From Inia geoffrensis (lineage: Eukaryota > Chordata > Mammalia > Artiodactyla > Iniidae), in assembly GCA_036417435.1 (NCBI GenBank), contig CM070905.1, positions 70,325,092-70,389,091 on the forward strand: a stretch of DNA of 64,000 nt. Reading direction: 5' to 3'. Within the stretch, counting starts at the first letter, position 1; each line of letters opens with the position of its first letter. The notes below the pieces were generated by a model, which worked only from the letters and a program-made list of their open reading frames with translations, did not search any database and was not told where the DNA came from. The translations under genes were made by a program, and so were the position numbers. Shown piece by piece: positions 12,111 through 28,953 of this stretch.

Positions 12111-14467
12111 CAACAAAATTTTACAATGAAAAAAAAATCTAAAAGGTATCATCAATGGAACAACTTGAAAGTTCAGGGATCTTCTGAATAACTAATAGTC
12201 AGAGGTTCCTAATAGTTACAGAATGAATGACCCTGGATGACATTACCAAACAAAAAGGATCATGCGGAAAAGAACAATGTTATTGCAATACTGTGTAACA
12301 TCTCTTTTCAAATGTAAACATTTCAGATGCTGGATAACCTTTTACTCATTCTAAAGGAGAGATGGATGGCCTCAGACCTTGACAGGGCTTCACCTCATCA
12401 CCCTGGTTCTTTAGTCACTGTCAGTGTAACCAAAAGCATCATTTCCCACCTGGGGAGTTGCTGTGACCTGCCCTTTCCGAGGCCTCTTCTAAAAAGTTAA
12501 GTATAAATAACAAGTGCTGGAAAGTCTTTAATCCGTGAATTAGCATTTCAAAGATCCAAGGTAATAGACCTCTGAAGTCTCTCTCTGTACCAAAGAGCTG
12601 TCACCACGCTAAGAGTTCAGAGGCTCCTGGTCTCCCTGTTTCCTTCCTGTCTCTTTCTCTATCTCTGTTCTCTCCCTGTCTTTTTCTCTCTCTCCCCTCA
12701 AACCCTTACAGTTTTAGGAATATGCCCTTTGTTTCCTTTCCCTTGGTGGTTATTCTACGATTGTCTGCCTTTCTCTATTTTCTGTGCTCATCCAGCTGTC
12801 CTTCCTCCTGTACCTCTCATAAAGCAAATAGTTTTTGAGTTTCCACTTTGTATTAGGCTCTGTACTAAATTCTGGCTATTCAACAGAAAATAAAACAGAC
12901 ATGATCCTTGCCCTCCTATGTATATATGATGCTTGCATTTTCTCTTTCCTTCAATCTACTTTCTCTTGCTCTTTTTCTTTCTACTTCTTTGACCTCCGTT
13001 AATTGGCTATAATGCAGAATGAAAAAAAAAATTTAATGCAACTTATATGTATATATTGCTAGTCTCTGTCCTCCCACTGCCCTACGTTTTGATGTTTGTT
13101 TCACTTAAAAATCAAAGTAAAACAATAACTGAAGCTAACCAAGCAGAGGATATTATCCAGTATTCAAACACATTAATAATTCTCAGTAAAATGTATCAGG
13201 ATTTATTTATATCAAGTGGAGTAAATGAAGGTTAAATGGATACTTAGTCTCATGATATTTTAGGTCAAATTTTGCTACTAAAAGCATCTCAGCATCAGAC
13301 TGATAAAAAAAACTGCTAATTTCAGAGCTTCCGTATTTTAGAAAAAGGACGAAGGATTTCAGACCTGCTTAGCACATGCCTGGCGCAGAGTAGGTAGTCT
13401 TAGAAATATGTGCTGAATGAAATTTCACCCACTTTATTGTCCAAATGTGTGCATCATGTAAGGACAAGTATAACTCAAAAATTAAGAGGTTTGATTCTCC
13501 CTGTTGACAATAAGGGAAGAGTTTTCCTCCCCCTCTTGGAGCATTCCTTTTAGAAAACTTATAACTGGAAGTACTTTCTTCTGTTTTTGAAATGTATATA
13601 AGTCCTTTTGAGGAAGACATTGGCATTTGGTCAGCTTTGTGATCCAAGAATGTGTTTCTCAAGAACCTGGGAGCCATCTCTCTGAATATGAACATCAAGG
13701 GAGATAGCACCCCTCTCTCTCAGTTTCTGGGGGATGGTAGCACACTAATTTAGGTAGGCGCTTTGTTCTAAGTTGCAAAACTACCTCCTGTCATAAAGAT
13801 CTGAGAATTTTGTTTTTTTTTCTTGGTAAAGCCAGCTAGCTAATATAGATGGTTACTTAATTACCAGGTAAAGTAAGGATGAACTACGTGTGTGTGACAA
13901 ATGGTGCTGTCAAGTCCTCTTACTTGAGGACTAGTTATTAGTTATTTTTTGAACATGTATAAGGTGAGTTGTATCTGCTTGGCTATATAAAACATAAGAT
14001 TCCTCTCTGTTCTTGCAGCCTCTTAGAGGGATTTAATGCCTATGCAATTTTTAAAAAAGGTGTTTCTTTCTCTACTGTCTGTGGAGAGGATTTCTGGACT
14101 GGGAGATGATTTTGTTTTTAATTCCATTTCCCCAACAATTTACACCATGATGTAGTAGCCACATTTTAAAGATAACGTTCAGCTAATTTTAACTCCTTCT
14201 TACTGAAATTTTTGTTTGCTAGTGATAAATTTCAGTTAATGTTAAATTAGCCTTTTGTGTAAAGCATGGGCAGTTGGTAGGTGTCACTTGTAAAAGTAAC
14301 ATGTGCACTTCTTAAATATTGTGGCCTGAGACGGAGATTGCTAAGGTAGGGGATGGTCTATTGATAACTGAGGAATTTGAAAGAAGAAAAGTTAAGAAGG
14401 AAATCTTCTAAAGTCAATGGCAAAAGCTAAAAAGAGAAAATAAATGTGTCTGGGCTGAGCAAGTTTG
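12111..14467. other. Intergenic DNA
   Basis: No gene recognised. Contains a pyrimidine-rich run of CTCT type at about 12640-12705, an L2 fragment (listed) and a short MIR/L2-like tail at about 13355-13420 ('gcctggcgcagagtaggtagtc'). Confidence 0.5.
12815..12925 (-). mobile_element. L2 3'-end fragment
   Basis: 'tttgagtttccactttgtattaggctctgtac' followed by 'aataaaacagacatgatccttgccctc' is the reverse complement of the L2 3' end (a motif of type 'gtgccaggcactgtgctagg...aacaaaacagac'). Confidence 0.6.
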
Positions 14468-15014
14468 AGAGATTATTTTACTCAGCGGGTGTGATGGTTA
14501 ATTTTATGTGTCAAATTGACTACTCTAAGGGATGCCCAGATAGCTGGTAAAACACCATTTCTGGGCATGTCTGTGAGGATGTAAAGAAGGTCACCCTCAC
14601 CAATGTGGGTGGGTGCCATCCAATTGCTTGAGGGACTGTGTAGAGCATAAAGGCAGAGGAAGGTCGAGTTTGCTCTCTTTGCCTGAGCTCAGACATCCTT
14701 CTCCTGCCCTTGGACATCAGTGACCCTGGTTCTCTGGCTTTCAGATTGAGACCTAGACTTAAATCACCGGCCCCCCTCTGATTTTTGGGCCTTTGGACTC
14801 AGACTTACACTACTGGTTCCCCTGGTTCTCAGGCCGTCAGACTTGAATTAAATTATGCAACTGTTTTCCCTGGTTCTCCAGCTTTCAGACATCAAATGAT
14901 GAGGCTTCTCAGCCTCCATAGTTTTGTAAGCCAATTCCTATAAATAAATCCACAATGCCTCTCTCTCTCTTTTTGTCCTGTTGCTTCTGTTTCTCTGGAG
15001 AACCCTAACGCAGT
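14468..15014 (+). mobile_element. Ancient LTR-like repeat ('TGTGATGGTTAATTTTATGT' type)
   Basis: Begins TGTGATGGTTAATTTTATGT, contains 'aatgtgggtgggtgccatccaat', AATAAATC near 14944 and ends 'tctggagaaccctaacgca'. A second copy of the same family lies at 55408-55803. The internal part has locally repeated 'ctggttctc...ctttcaga' units (14728-14890). Family name not certain; the structure fits a solitary LTR. Confidence 0.6.
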
Positions 15015-18000
15015 GGGACTCACTACAGTGTTCCTGTAGAGTTACTCATTTTAACTCATTTAGGATCACAGACACGTGTGCTCTCATGTAAACTTAGTTT
15101 TATCCAGACTTTTGAGTGATGTTTCGTTGGTCACCTCTGCATATTTTTGAAATAATTGTGTACACTGTAGTTCTGCAGGTATTTTTGGAATTTAGATATT
15201 TAATCTGTTAAAATATCTTTGGCTGCACATAATAAATACCTGACTCAATGGCGTTATGAAGACATATGTTAGCTCCTGTGCAAGTTTAGAAGAAGGACAG
15301 GGCTTCATGATTGGCTAAGCCCAGTGGCTCTCATTTCATTTCTCTTTTATTCTGTTGGTTGTGCCTTCTTTGTGTTATCATAATCCTTAGACTGGTTTCT
15401 CTTATCATGGCATGTGCCATGCTTTAAAGCTGCCTACTATGAGAAGCAACATTTGCCCTAGTATTTCAAGTAAGACGCCTGAGATTCTCCTTTATCAGAC
15501 CACTTTGTTCGCATATGTACACCTGACGTGAAGCCTGTGGTCAAGGAAGGCCACTAAACTAGCTAAGAACCAGCCTTGTAGGTAGAGTGAGATCCCCCTT
15601 CCTCTGCATTACATGTGTTACTAGGAAACAGTGTATACTTTCAGCACGGGAGAAGGTAGCTGGAGTAAATGGGTACTGGGTAGGTACCGAGGCACAGTGT
15701 GTTGAATAGGCCAAGACGTGTCTGTTACATAAAATTTTACAAGGTATAATCTGCCAAGGCACCCGTGAGTTAGTGTTACTAGGTCCTAGAGAAGACTTAG
15801 GGTTCGCGTGCTTTGCATAGTTTCTCACACTCTTGTTATCTTATAGGAATGATTCATCACCCTGTGACACATCTCTACTGTGGTAGAGATGAACGGTGCT
15901 GACTGCACTGTTCATTCTCTGGAAGACTTCACAGTCTCTTGCACCAATTACCTCAGAAAATGAGCTATATGGAGCGACTGGGACATTTAAGAACAGGTGC
16001 AAGTTTGCCATTCTCCCTTCCTCTTCCCAGGATATGACAAGCCTAGAAGGCTTGTATTGAGAATAGTCACATCACTAGATAGGGGAGCTTCCGTCATCCC
16101 AAATCCAGTGGCAACACAAAGCAGAAGGCTCTGCTATCTCTGATGAAACAGCATAAGCAAGGAATAAACTTCAGCTGTGTTAATGCATGAGGTTTCAGGG
16201 TTAACATGACAACATCATAACCTAGCTTATCCTGATTGACTTATTATGTCACATTATTGGATCACATCTGGCATTATTCAAGCCCTATTATCAGTTTAAG
16301 TGCTTTTTTCTCATATTTATAAAGTAATATTTATATTTGTGGGGGTTGGCCACTGCTTTATTGCAACATTTTCTCTTTATGGTCCAACCTTATTATCTTT
16401 CGGAGCTATAAATTAATATATAAAACATGCCTTTCCTTACCTAGCCCTGCCACTTGGCCTATAGGCTAACAACATAAGTATATGTTACTTTTATGGGTAA
16501 AATGGTTAAAGTTTTAAGTATGAGTCTTATGGTTAAGAATTCAAGTAATTACTATAAAAGAGTCCACTTAAGAGCAGTTTCTTAAGAGCACAAATGAGCT
16601 ACCTTGAAAATATTGCTTTGTTGCCGCTAAGCTGAGAACATAAAATAATGTTTTACATTCACATACTACTTTAATGATTCCGGATTTGTTTCATATGTTT
16701 TATCTCTTTTCCTCCTCACTCTGATTAAATGAGATATTGGAAAAGTGGTATCACTTCAGGCTATAGACGAGTAAACTGTACGGTCAGACTTACCCAAGGC
16801 CTAATCCATGGCTAAACAAGATTTATAGACTCCCAAATAAGTGGTATTTATATCATGCCACATGTCAAAACCACTTCTATGAATATAATAGTTATATTTC
16901 CTATGATTTTCTAAAAAGATGAGGCAATAATCAGTCTTACTTTTTTACAGCATAAAGTAATTTACTGCATTTTTGTCTTAATACTTGATGCTTGCCAAGA
17001 AGCACAAGAAATGATTTAAAACATTCTTGTGTGCTATCTGGTGAGCTCTTATAACAAACTTCAAATCTCAAACTATGTATCTCTGGAAAATAGCATGGGA
17101 ATATTTTATTATAAAGAAGTTAATTATAAAAAGCATTTATTTTCCAACTGAAAATCTAGGTTTACAATGAACATACTTTAGAACCTGGCAAGACAGGTAG
17201 CATGGTGTATTAGATATTGTGCCAGGGGTCCCCAAGTCCACCCTGTCCCAGTGAGTCACTAGAAAAAAGCAGTTAAACACATGGTTACAAGTTATTACAG
17301 TGAAAGCACACAGATTAAGATCAGCAGAGGGAAAAGGTACATGGGGAGAGGTCCAGGAGTAATCAGGTATAAGCTTCCAGGTGTTCCCTCCCAGTAGGGT
17401 CACATGGGGACATGCTTAATTCTCCCAGCAGTGATGTGTGACAACTCATGCAAAATGTTGCAAACTGTGGAAGCTCCCATTAGCCTTGATGGTTTTTCTT
17501 GGGGATCAGTCAGGTAGGCATGCAGCCCTGTGTGAGTGACCACAACTCAGACTCCAGTCCCCCCAACCCCTGCCAGAGCAAAACAGGCATTCACCACAAG
17601 AACAGCATGGCCTGAGGCCACAGGCATACAAAGCACTTATCAGGTAGAATATGCCAGGGCTCAGCTGTCTCCCAGGAACTGGCCAAGGGCAGTTCTAAAG
17701 ACTGCCTCTCTTTGCAATGTGCAGGGTTTGAGTAACTCAGGCCTGCTCAAAAAAGTGAACCCTTTTGTACCTAGATATAGAATGGGACCTGGAATTAGGA
17801 AGAAGCAATTCTGCTGTGTGACCAATAGCAAATCCCTTGTGATCCCTAAGCCTCAACTTTGTTATCTTTAAAATGATGTTAATAACATAGGAAACCATGA
17901 TTATCTCATTGGAGTATAATTTTTAAAAAATGAAGGAATGTATATAACGGAGTCTTATAGTTTCTAATTTATTCAAGTGATTATGGAAAGCTGGGGATAG

Positions 18001-18034
18001 GAGCCTCATAATAAACATATGATAGTGTAAATGC
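15015..18034. other. Intergenic DNA
   Basis: No gene recognised. 15180-15560 has the feel of an old interspersed repeat but I cannot name it. 16640-16835 (minus) and 17780-17905 (plus, 'ctgtgtgaccaatagcaaatccc') look like MIR fragments. The rest is AT-rich unique sequence. Confidence 0.45.
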
Positions 18035-18170
18035 ATTTATTCATTCATTCGATAAACATTCATTGAATGCCTAGAATTTGCTAGGTAGTAGGAGAGAACA
18101 AAATGTTAAAGCTTACTAACATGCTCCTTGCTCTCACAGAAGTTATTATATATTAAGAATGGGTAGAGAG
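18035..18170 (-). mobile_element. L2 fragment, left of the L1 insertion
   Basis: Begins with the reverse complement of the L2 3' end (TTATTCATTCATTCGATAAA, 'cattgaatgcctagaatttgctagg'), then 'aacatgctccttgctctcacaga'. It is broken at 18170 by the full-length L1, and the L2-type sequence resumes at 24242. The last 16 bases are the L1 target-site duplication. Confidence 0.7.
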
Positions 18171-19024
18171 CACTCCCTCTTGCGATAGCACCAGAATCAC
18201 AACTTACTGCCGAACAGTCATCGACAGGAAGACACTGGAACTCAACAAAAATGATACCCCATATCCAGAGACAAAGGAGAAGCCAAGCCGCAATGAGATG
18301 GCAGAAGGGGAGCAATCACGATAAAATCAAATCCCATAACCGCTGGGTGGGTGACTCACAAACTGGAGAACACTTATACCGCAGAAGTCCACGCACTAGG
18401 GTGAAGGTCCTGAGCCCCACGTCAGGCTTCCCAACCTGGGGGTCCGGCAACGGGACGAGGAATTCCTAGAGAATCAGACTTAGAAGGCTAGTGCTATTTG
18501 ATTGCAGGAGTTTGACACACTCCATGCTTGGAGGGCACACACAAAGTAGTGTGTGCATTGGGACCCAGGGGAAGGAGCAGTGACCCCATAGGAGACTGAA
18601 CCAGACCTATCTGCTAGTGTCGGAGGGTCTCCTGCAGAGGTGGGTGGTGGCTGTGGCTCACTGTGGGGACAAGGACACTGGCAGCAGAAGCTCTGGGAAA
18701 TACACCTTGGTGTGAGCCCTCCCAGAGTCTGCCATTAGCCCCACCAAAGAGCCCAGGCAGGCTCCAGTGCTGGGTTGCCTCAGGCCAAACAACCAACAGG
18801 GAGGGAACCCAGCCCCATCCATCAGCAGACAAATGGATTAAAGTTTTACTGAGCTCTGCCCACCAGAGCAACATACAGCTCTACCCACTACCAGTCCCTC
18901 CCATCAGGAAGCTTGCACAAGCCTCTTAGATAGCCTCATCCACCAGAGGGCAGACAGCAGAAGCAAGAAGAGCTACAATTCTGCAGCCTGTGGAACGAAA
19001 ACCACATTCACAGAAAGAGACAAG

Positions 19025-19928
19025 ATGAAAAGGCAGAGGACTTTGTACCAGATGAAGAAACAAGATAAAAACCCAGGAAAAACAAATAAATGAAGTGTAG
19101 ATAGGCAACCTTCCAGAAAAAGAATTCAGAATAATGATAGTGAAGAGGATCCAGGACCTCGGAAAAAGAATGGAGGCAAAGATCAAGAAAGATGCAAGAA
19201 ATGTTTAACAAAGACCTAGAAGAATTAAAGAGCAAACAAGCAGAGATGAGCAATATAATAACGGAAATGAAAAATACACTAGAAGGAATCGATAGCAGAA
19301 TACCTGAGACAGAAGAACGGATAAGAGACCTGGAAGACAGAATGGTGGAATTCACTGCCATGGAAAAGAATAAAGAAAAAAGAATGAAAAGAAATGAAGA
19401 CAGCCTAAGAGAACTCTGGGACAACATTAAATGCAACAAGATTCACATTATAGGGGTCCCAGAAGGAGAAGAGAGAGAGAGAGGACCCGAGAAAATATTT
19501 GAAGAGATTATAGTCAAAAACTTCCCTAACATGGGAAGGGAAATAGTCACCAAGTCCAGGAAGTGCAGAGAGTCCCAGGCAGGATAAACCCAAGGAGAAA
19601 CATACTGAGACACATAGTAATAAAACTGACAAAAATTAAAGACAAAGAAAAATTGAAAGCAACAAGGGAAAAACAACAAATAACATACAAGGGAACTCCC
19701 ATAAGGTTAACAGCTGATTTCTCAGCAGAAACTCTACAAGCCAGAAGGGAGTGGCATGACATATTTAAAGTGATGAAAGGGAAGAACATACAACCAAGAG
19801 TACTCTACCCGGCAAGGATCTCATTCAGATTTGATGGAGAAATCAAAAGCTTTACAGACAAGCAAAAGCTAAGAGGATTCAACGCCACCAAACCAGCTCT
19901 ACAACAAATGCTAAAGGAACTTCTCTAA
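19025..19928 (+). pseudogene. L1 ORF1 remnant
   Basis: ORF1 encodes the RNA-binding chaperone of L1 particles. The expected start is ATG at 19025, but a one-base change of frame leads to an early stop (TGA, about 19091). The coiled-coil region is open from 19192 (ELKSKQAEMSNIITEMKNTL, then EERIRDLEDRM). The RRM-like part shows IIGVPEGEE and NFPNMGREI. A second frameshift at about 19555-19570 moves the rest into another frame (TADFSAETLQARREW, VLYPARISFRF), ending with TAA after KELL. Two frame breaks make it non-functional. Confidence 0.9.
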
Positions 19929-19986
19929 GTGCGAAACACGAGAGAAGAAAAAGACCTACAAAAACAAACCCAAAACAATTAAGAAA

Positions 19987-23944
<3,958 letters not shown>

Positions 23945-24241
23945 AGTAAGTCAGAAAGAGGCAAACAAATATCGTATATTAATGCATATATGTGGAACCT
24001 AGAAAAATGGTACAGATGAACTGGTTTGCAGGGCAGAAATAGAGACACAGATGTAGAGAACAAACGTATGGACACAAAGTGGGGGAAGTCATGGGGGTGG
24101 TGGTGGTGGTGGGATGAATTGGGAGATTAGGATTGACATATATACACTAATATGTATAAAATAGATAACTAATGAGAACCTGCTGTACAAAAAAATAACT
24201 AAAATTCAAAAATTCACAAAAAACAAAGAATGGGTGGAGAG

Positions 24242-25010
24242 ATAAGTGAAAAGACCTGGGCAAAAGGAGTGATAAAAATGATGATGGTGTTGGTAGAAGG
24301 TGTGATGGGAGTAGCTTAGATGGGTAATGTCACCTGGTTAGTGTTGCTAACCAATTATTCCAGCAATTCAATTTATTCTGGCCCAGGGACTGTGACCAGA
24401 AGGTGTTTGGACCCGTTATGACTGAAAGCTTTATAAGCAAGTGTGCACTCTGCAGGCCCTCACCCTGACGTGATAAGATAGAAGGTGCTTGGGTTGCTGG
24501 GTCAACGTATAAAAGACAGCTGTTTTGACTTTCAGTTTTGCATGTGTGAGGAATAAACCTTTGCTAGAATTACGAAGGTTCAGGGTCACATTTTCCTTGC
24601 AACCTAATCTACCATATCTAATAGAGTACCTAACCCAGACTCAGGAATTAGGAAGCCCCAGAGTGAAAAGAATACCAGGGAATTAAAATAGTTCAGTGTG
24701 CTTGGATTAAAGAATGCTTGAAAGGCCAATGAGAAGAATTAGCATGAAAGGTCCAGGCTTTGACAAGCCTTGTAAACCATGTTAAGGAACTTGACAAATG
24801 GCAAAGAGCCATTGAGAATTTTAATTTAGAATGACAAACAGGTCAAATTTGTGTCTTAGAGTGATTACTCTTGTTGCAGGATAGGGAGTAGATGGAAGCA
24901 GGACACAATCTGAGGAAAGGAGGCATGTTAATAGAGCCTGTAGCAGCAAGCCAGAGGAGAGCTATCCTCAAGTGTTGGGGAGACTGGAGGTGAAGGAAGA
25001 GAGTGTAAAT
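24242..25010 (-). mobile_element. L2 continuation, right of the L1 insertion
   Basis: After the L1, L2-like sequence resumes ('ataagtgaaaagacctgggc'). From about 24655 further L2 minus-strand text appears: 'ggccaatgagaagaattagc', 'aaaccatgttaaggaacttg', 'agccattgagaattttaa', 'gagtgattactcttgttgc', 'aatagagcctgtagcagcaa'. 24300-24640 between them is a separate LTR-like block. Confidence 0.6.
24300..24640 (+). mobile_element. LTR-like block inside the L2
   Basis: It has LTR-style signals in order: CCAATTATTCC at about 24350, a TATA-like GTATAAAAGACAG at about 24509, and GAATAAACCTTTG at about 24550. No coding sequence is attached. Family not recognised; could be a chance arrangement. Confidence 0.35.
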
Positions 25011-25699
25011 CAGCCTTTACAAAGGCTTTGGGAAGGCGTTCTAGCAGTGTGTTCAAATAGTCCAGTGTTTCTGTAAAACGTGCAAACGTAAGATATTTTA
25101 ACCCTAATCAGCTGACATCCTCTGCTCCAACTTCTCTGTCACACTTCTCCCTCCTGTCAGGTGGCTTTGTAGAGGCTGTCCACATATTTGAATTAAGCTA
25201 GGGATATATTTAGTTTGGGTTTAGTGTGATATAGTTATGTAGCCTGAAGTCACTTCCATATACAGATATTCCATATATATATTCCATATATAGTTTAGCT
25301 ATTTTCATGTAGGAATGTCTTCCAGGAAAACTCATATTGCTACCATGTTAATCCACTCCATGAAACACAAAGGTGCAGTGCCAGAATAAGAACCTCTTTA
25401 TGAATTTATCCTATGGAACCCAGCACAAAAAGAACATGGAGGAGAAAGATTGTGATTTGCAGAGCCAAAAGGAAGTCTGTGGAAAATTCTTTCAATCATT
25501 AGATATGTAAAATTGTAAATGGAAGATTCTGTCTCAACTGTATTTATCTCATCAAAATGGAAGTTTTCTCATATCAGGTACAATTGCATAAAACCTATAA
25601 TACGTCACTACTTATGGACATCAATGCAAACTTACTGAGTTGTCGATTCAAGAGTATTTAAGATTATGAAATGCCTTGAGAGGAAGAGAATATATATGA
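25011..25699. other. Intergenic DNA
   Basis: No gene or clear repeat. A short internal duplication of a TATTCCATATATA-type motif occurs at 25258-25295. Confidence 0.45.
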
Positions 25700-26280
25700 A
25701 AGAAATTTGTTACGGTGAGACCACTAACATCAAAGATACCCCCGATGCCTTCTGGTATTCATGCCCTTGTACAATCTCCTCCCTTAAGTCTCGGTTGGCC
25801 ATATTGCTTGGTTTTGACCAATGTGGTAGAAGTGATGAATTCTTAGTAGGTGAATTCACCTAGCAAGTAGTAGATTCACCTTAGTAGGTGAATTCTGAGG
25901 CTAAGTCCTAAGAAGTCTTGCAGCTTCTGCCTGGATCTCTTGAAACATGTACTGTAGGGGAAGCAATACCTTGTATAAAAAGTCCAATTACCCTAAGATT
26001 GCCATTCTGTGAGGAAGCTCAAGCTAGTCATGTGAGAGGGACTGCGTCCTCCACCTATTTCAGCCATGACAGCTGAGGCTCCAGGCATTTGGTGAGAAGC
26101 CATCTTTTATGTCCTGCCAATTCAAGCCTCCGTGCGATTGCAACAGATTGAGAAACCTCAAGTGAGAAATGCCAGATGGAGTCCAGAAAACCCATAGAAC
26201 CATGGGCGATAATACCAAATTATCGTTTTAAGCCTCTCTTGTTGGGGGGGGGGGTTGTTAGATAGCAATAGGTAACTAAA
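25700..26280 (+). mobile_element. Ancient LTR-like repeat, copy 1 of an adjacent pair
   Basis: Contains 'ttctggtattcatgccctt', 'ttggttttgaccaatgtgg', 'gccattctgtgaggaagctc', 'gagaagccatctt', and ends 'ttttaagcctctcttgttgg...agatagcaataggtaacta'. It resembles a common old mammalian LTR whose end reads TTTAAGCCACTAAGTTTTGG...GATAACTGA. Family name uncertain. Confidence 0.5.
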
Positions 26281-26296
26281 ATAGAATCACTGTGGT

Positions 26297-26795
26297 ATAG
26301 TAAAAACACCCCCAAAAAATCTTTTCCACACTCCTATCAAGAGATTGGGTCTAATTTCCTCTCCCTTGGAATCTGGCCTGACCAGTTAATTCTCTGCCCA
26401 GAGTACAAGAAGTGATACTGTGCCAGTTCTGAGGCCTGTCTTTGAGAGGATTGTAAGCTTCCATTCTGTTCCTTAGGGCACAAAGACATTATGTGGTAAA
26501 TTCACACAGAGACCACATGGATAGTCCCCAAGACTAAGTGGAGAGAGAGAACATCTCAGCTGAACCCCAGCAGGTGAGGATGTGAAAACAGACTCTCCAG
26601 ACCAACCTGGTTGCCACCTCAAAATCACCCAAGAGTCCTATCAACGTTATAGGGAGCAGAAGAATTGGCCAGCTCAGCCCTGCTCAAATTCTTGACCCAC
26701 GAAATTATGAGATAGAATAAAGAGATTATTTTTTAAGCTATTATATTTAGGGGTAAGGTAATATGTTATGCAGAAATAGATAATGGAGATCAGGG
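26297..26795 (+). mobile_element. Ancient LTR-like repeat, copy 2 of an adjacent pair
   Basis: Same type of layout as the block just upstream: 'cctctcccttggaatctggcc', 'gagagaacatctcagctgaac', 'gaaattatgagatagaataaa', then 'ttttttaagctattatattta' and 'atgcagaaatagataatgg'. The two blocks are diverged from each other and from the family, so they are old. Confidence 0.5.
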
Positions 26796-27769
26796 GTTTC
26801 TCCAAATTTATGTAACATTACCAATAATGCATTGTGACTGTAAGTTGTAGAGCAAAGAAAAGTTAAATTATTGATAATAAATAAATTTCAATTAATCATA
26901 CTAGAGAGAAGATAATGGCTTTTCTATTTTCTCTGTGGAAAGTATTACAAAACGTTTACCACATAAAAAAGAGATCAAAAGTAAGTAGCCAAAAGGAAAA
27001 AATGTATTATGCAGTTATATAAGGCAGTAAATTAATAAAATCTAAGTTTTTTTTTTCAGGATTTTGTGAGGTTTTAGGACTGATCATTTAAAAAATTTAT
27101 AATTTGTTGTGTTTATTCTAGACGATTACTTAATTTTGTACCAAATTTTATTTTTTGCACTTCGGTATTCTTTTTCTTAAAGTCTTCCTCCAAATTTTCA
27201 GAACACTGAGGTCAAAGAGAAGATTCTATAAAGAGAATAGAATCTTGAAAGAGAATAGAATAGAATAGAATCTTCAAAGAGAAGATCAAAAAAATACAAA
27301 ATGTCATAAGTGAAGTATCAGGAATCATAACGGCTTTGGAATTTTCAACAACACTGCAAGGTAGAATTTAATAAAGACCTTCAAACTTCTAAGGAGAAAT
27401 AATTTCCAACCTAGATCAATACACTGGGCAATTTCAATAAAATGAGAGAGACGAACAGAAATATTTTCTGAGCAGTTGTATGGAGTCTCAAAAAATTTAC
27501 CGTGCTCCTTTATTTTAGGAAAGTGCTAAACAATGTGTTCCAGTATATTTGAACTTGTAAACAGGATATGACTTAACTCAGACACACTTTTATTTCCCAA
27601 AATTATGTGTCTTTGCTCTAAATTGTACCTGGTAGATTGCCAAAAATATCATGAAGACACAGTTGGCATTTTATGGCAGTAACAGCTACTATACAAAACC
27701 CCCTGAGTTGAAATGACAAAAGTCACCTTACGAACTGTACTCCTTAATAAACAGTTATCATTTTAAAGA
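26796..27769. other. Intergenic DNA with old repeat remnant
   Basis: No gene. 27210-27560 resembles an old interspersed repeat ('aaggtagaatttaataaagacctt', 'ataatttccaacctagatc', 'tctcaaaaaatttaccgtgc') that I cannot assign. It contains a short GAATA tandem run near 27256-27272. Confidence 0.4.
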
Positions 27770-27809
27770 AAAATTTGTGCAAGAAACTAAAATTTGTGCA
27801 AGAAACTAA
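27770..27809. repeat. Two-copy 19-base tandem duplication
   Basis: The unit AAATTTGTGCAAGAAACTA occurs twice back to back with no mismatch, just upstream of a CHR SINE target site. A recent slippage or small duplication. Confidence 0.9.
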
Positions 27810-27830
27810 AAATACACAGGCGGTTTTACT

Positions 27831-28043
27831 TTTTTTTTTTTTTTTTTTTTGGTGGTACACGGGCCTTTCACTGTTGTGGCCTCTCCCGTTGCAGAGCAAC
27901 AGGCTCCGGACGCGCAGGCTCAGCGTCCATGGATCACGGGCCCAGCCACTCCGCGGCACGTGGGATCCTCCTAGACCGGGGCACGAACCCGTGTCCCCTG
28001 CATCGGCAGGCAGACTCTCAACCGCTGTGCCACCAGGGAAGCC
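27831..28043 (-). mobile_element. CHR SINE
   Basis: Reverse orientation: T-run from 27829, body, and head ending AGGGAAGCCC at 28043. It is flanked by exact 10-base target duplications CGGTTTTACT (27821-27830 and 28044-28053). Confidence 0.95.
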
Positions 28044-28099
28044 CGGTTTTACTATTTTTTTTTCTAGAATACCATTGTTTATATAATATATCAGATGAC

Positions 28100-28620
28100 T
28101 GCTACTTTAGGCTGTAAGTATTTCTCTCCCCGCTGTCAACTCTTTCACAGTCTAATCCCAAAGGGATCATCCAGGAACACTGTCAGCGCCCGGGGAGTCC
28201 CCGCTCACCCTTTCCCAATCACTGTTTCCACACACACGCCCTCAAATGCACGACTACCTGATATTTATGGTTATCGATCCCTCGATTTCATTTATAGTTT
28301 TTAAGTCATCTCTAAATACTGTCATTAAATTTATGTTTTTGAGTTTTATATAAATGGAATTATAAAATCTAAATTCTTGCATTTGGGTTTCTTTCACTCA
28401 ACTCCACTTTGGTAAGACACATCCATATTGTTGAGGTAGCTGGATTTTGTTCATTTTTGGTTTGGGATAGGTTTCCACTATGTGAGTGTGCCATGATTTA
28501 GTTATCCATTTCTAGTATTGATGGATATCTGAGTTGTTTCCAGCTTGGACGATTTCCAGTGCAACAGAAGCTGCATTAGACTATATCAATCTCACTTTTA
28601 GAACTCATCAACTGTTTATA
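28100..28620 (-). mobile_element. L1M fragment (3' region)
   Basis: Plus-strand text is the reverse complement of old L1 3' UTR/ORF2: 'tatataaatggaattataaa', 'tgggtttctttcactcaac', 'ttagttatccatttc...gatggatatctgagttgtttccagc'. Highly diverged. Confidence 0.65.
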
Positions 28621-28953
28621 GGTGAGGCAGAAAGATACATTTTTATACAAATTAAGAACATTTAGTCACCCTTATAAATGCTAGGCTTCCTTCCATTTTT
28701 CTCAAACAGAATGATAGCTTATTTAAATAAGCTATAAAGCTGTTGACCACTTTAATTGCACCTTTTCCTGTTCATTGTAATACATTTGTATTAATTAAGG
28801 CAGTATTATTTGCTTTCAAATAAAAATAATGTATTTACTGAAGTAGCCATTGGATTAGATAAGTACAACACATATTGATCTACAGCACTTAAAATGAAAC
28901 ACATTCAGGTTTCAGAATTGAAATAGGGTAGATTTTTCCAGAAAGTTTTCTTT

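Noticed and set aside
14728..14890. CRISPR-like spaced repeats ('ctggttctc...ctttcaga')
   Set aside because: The units are short, imperfect and part of an old LTR-like repeat in a mammalian genome.
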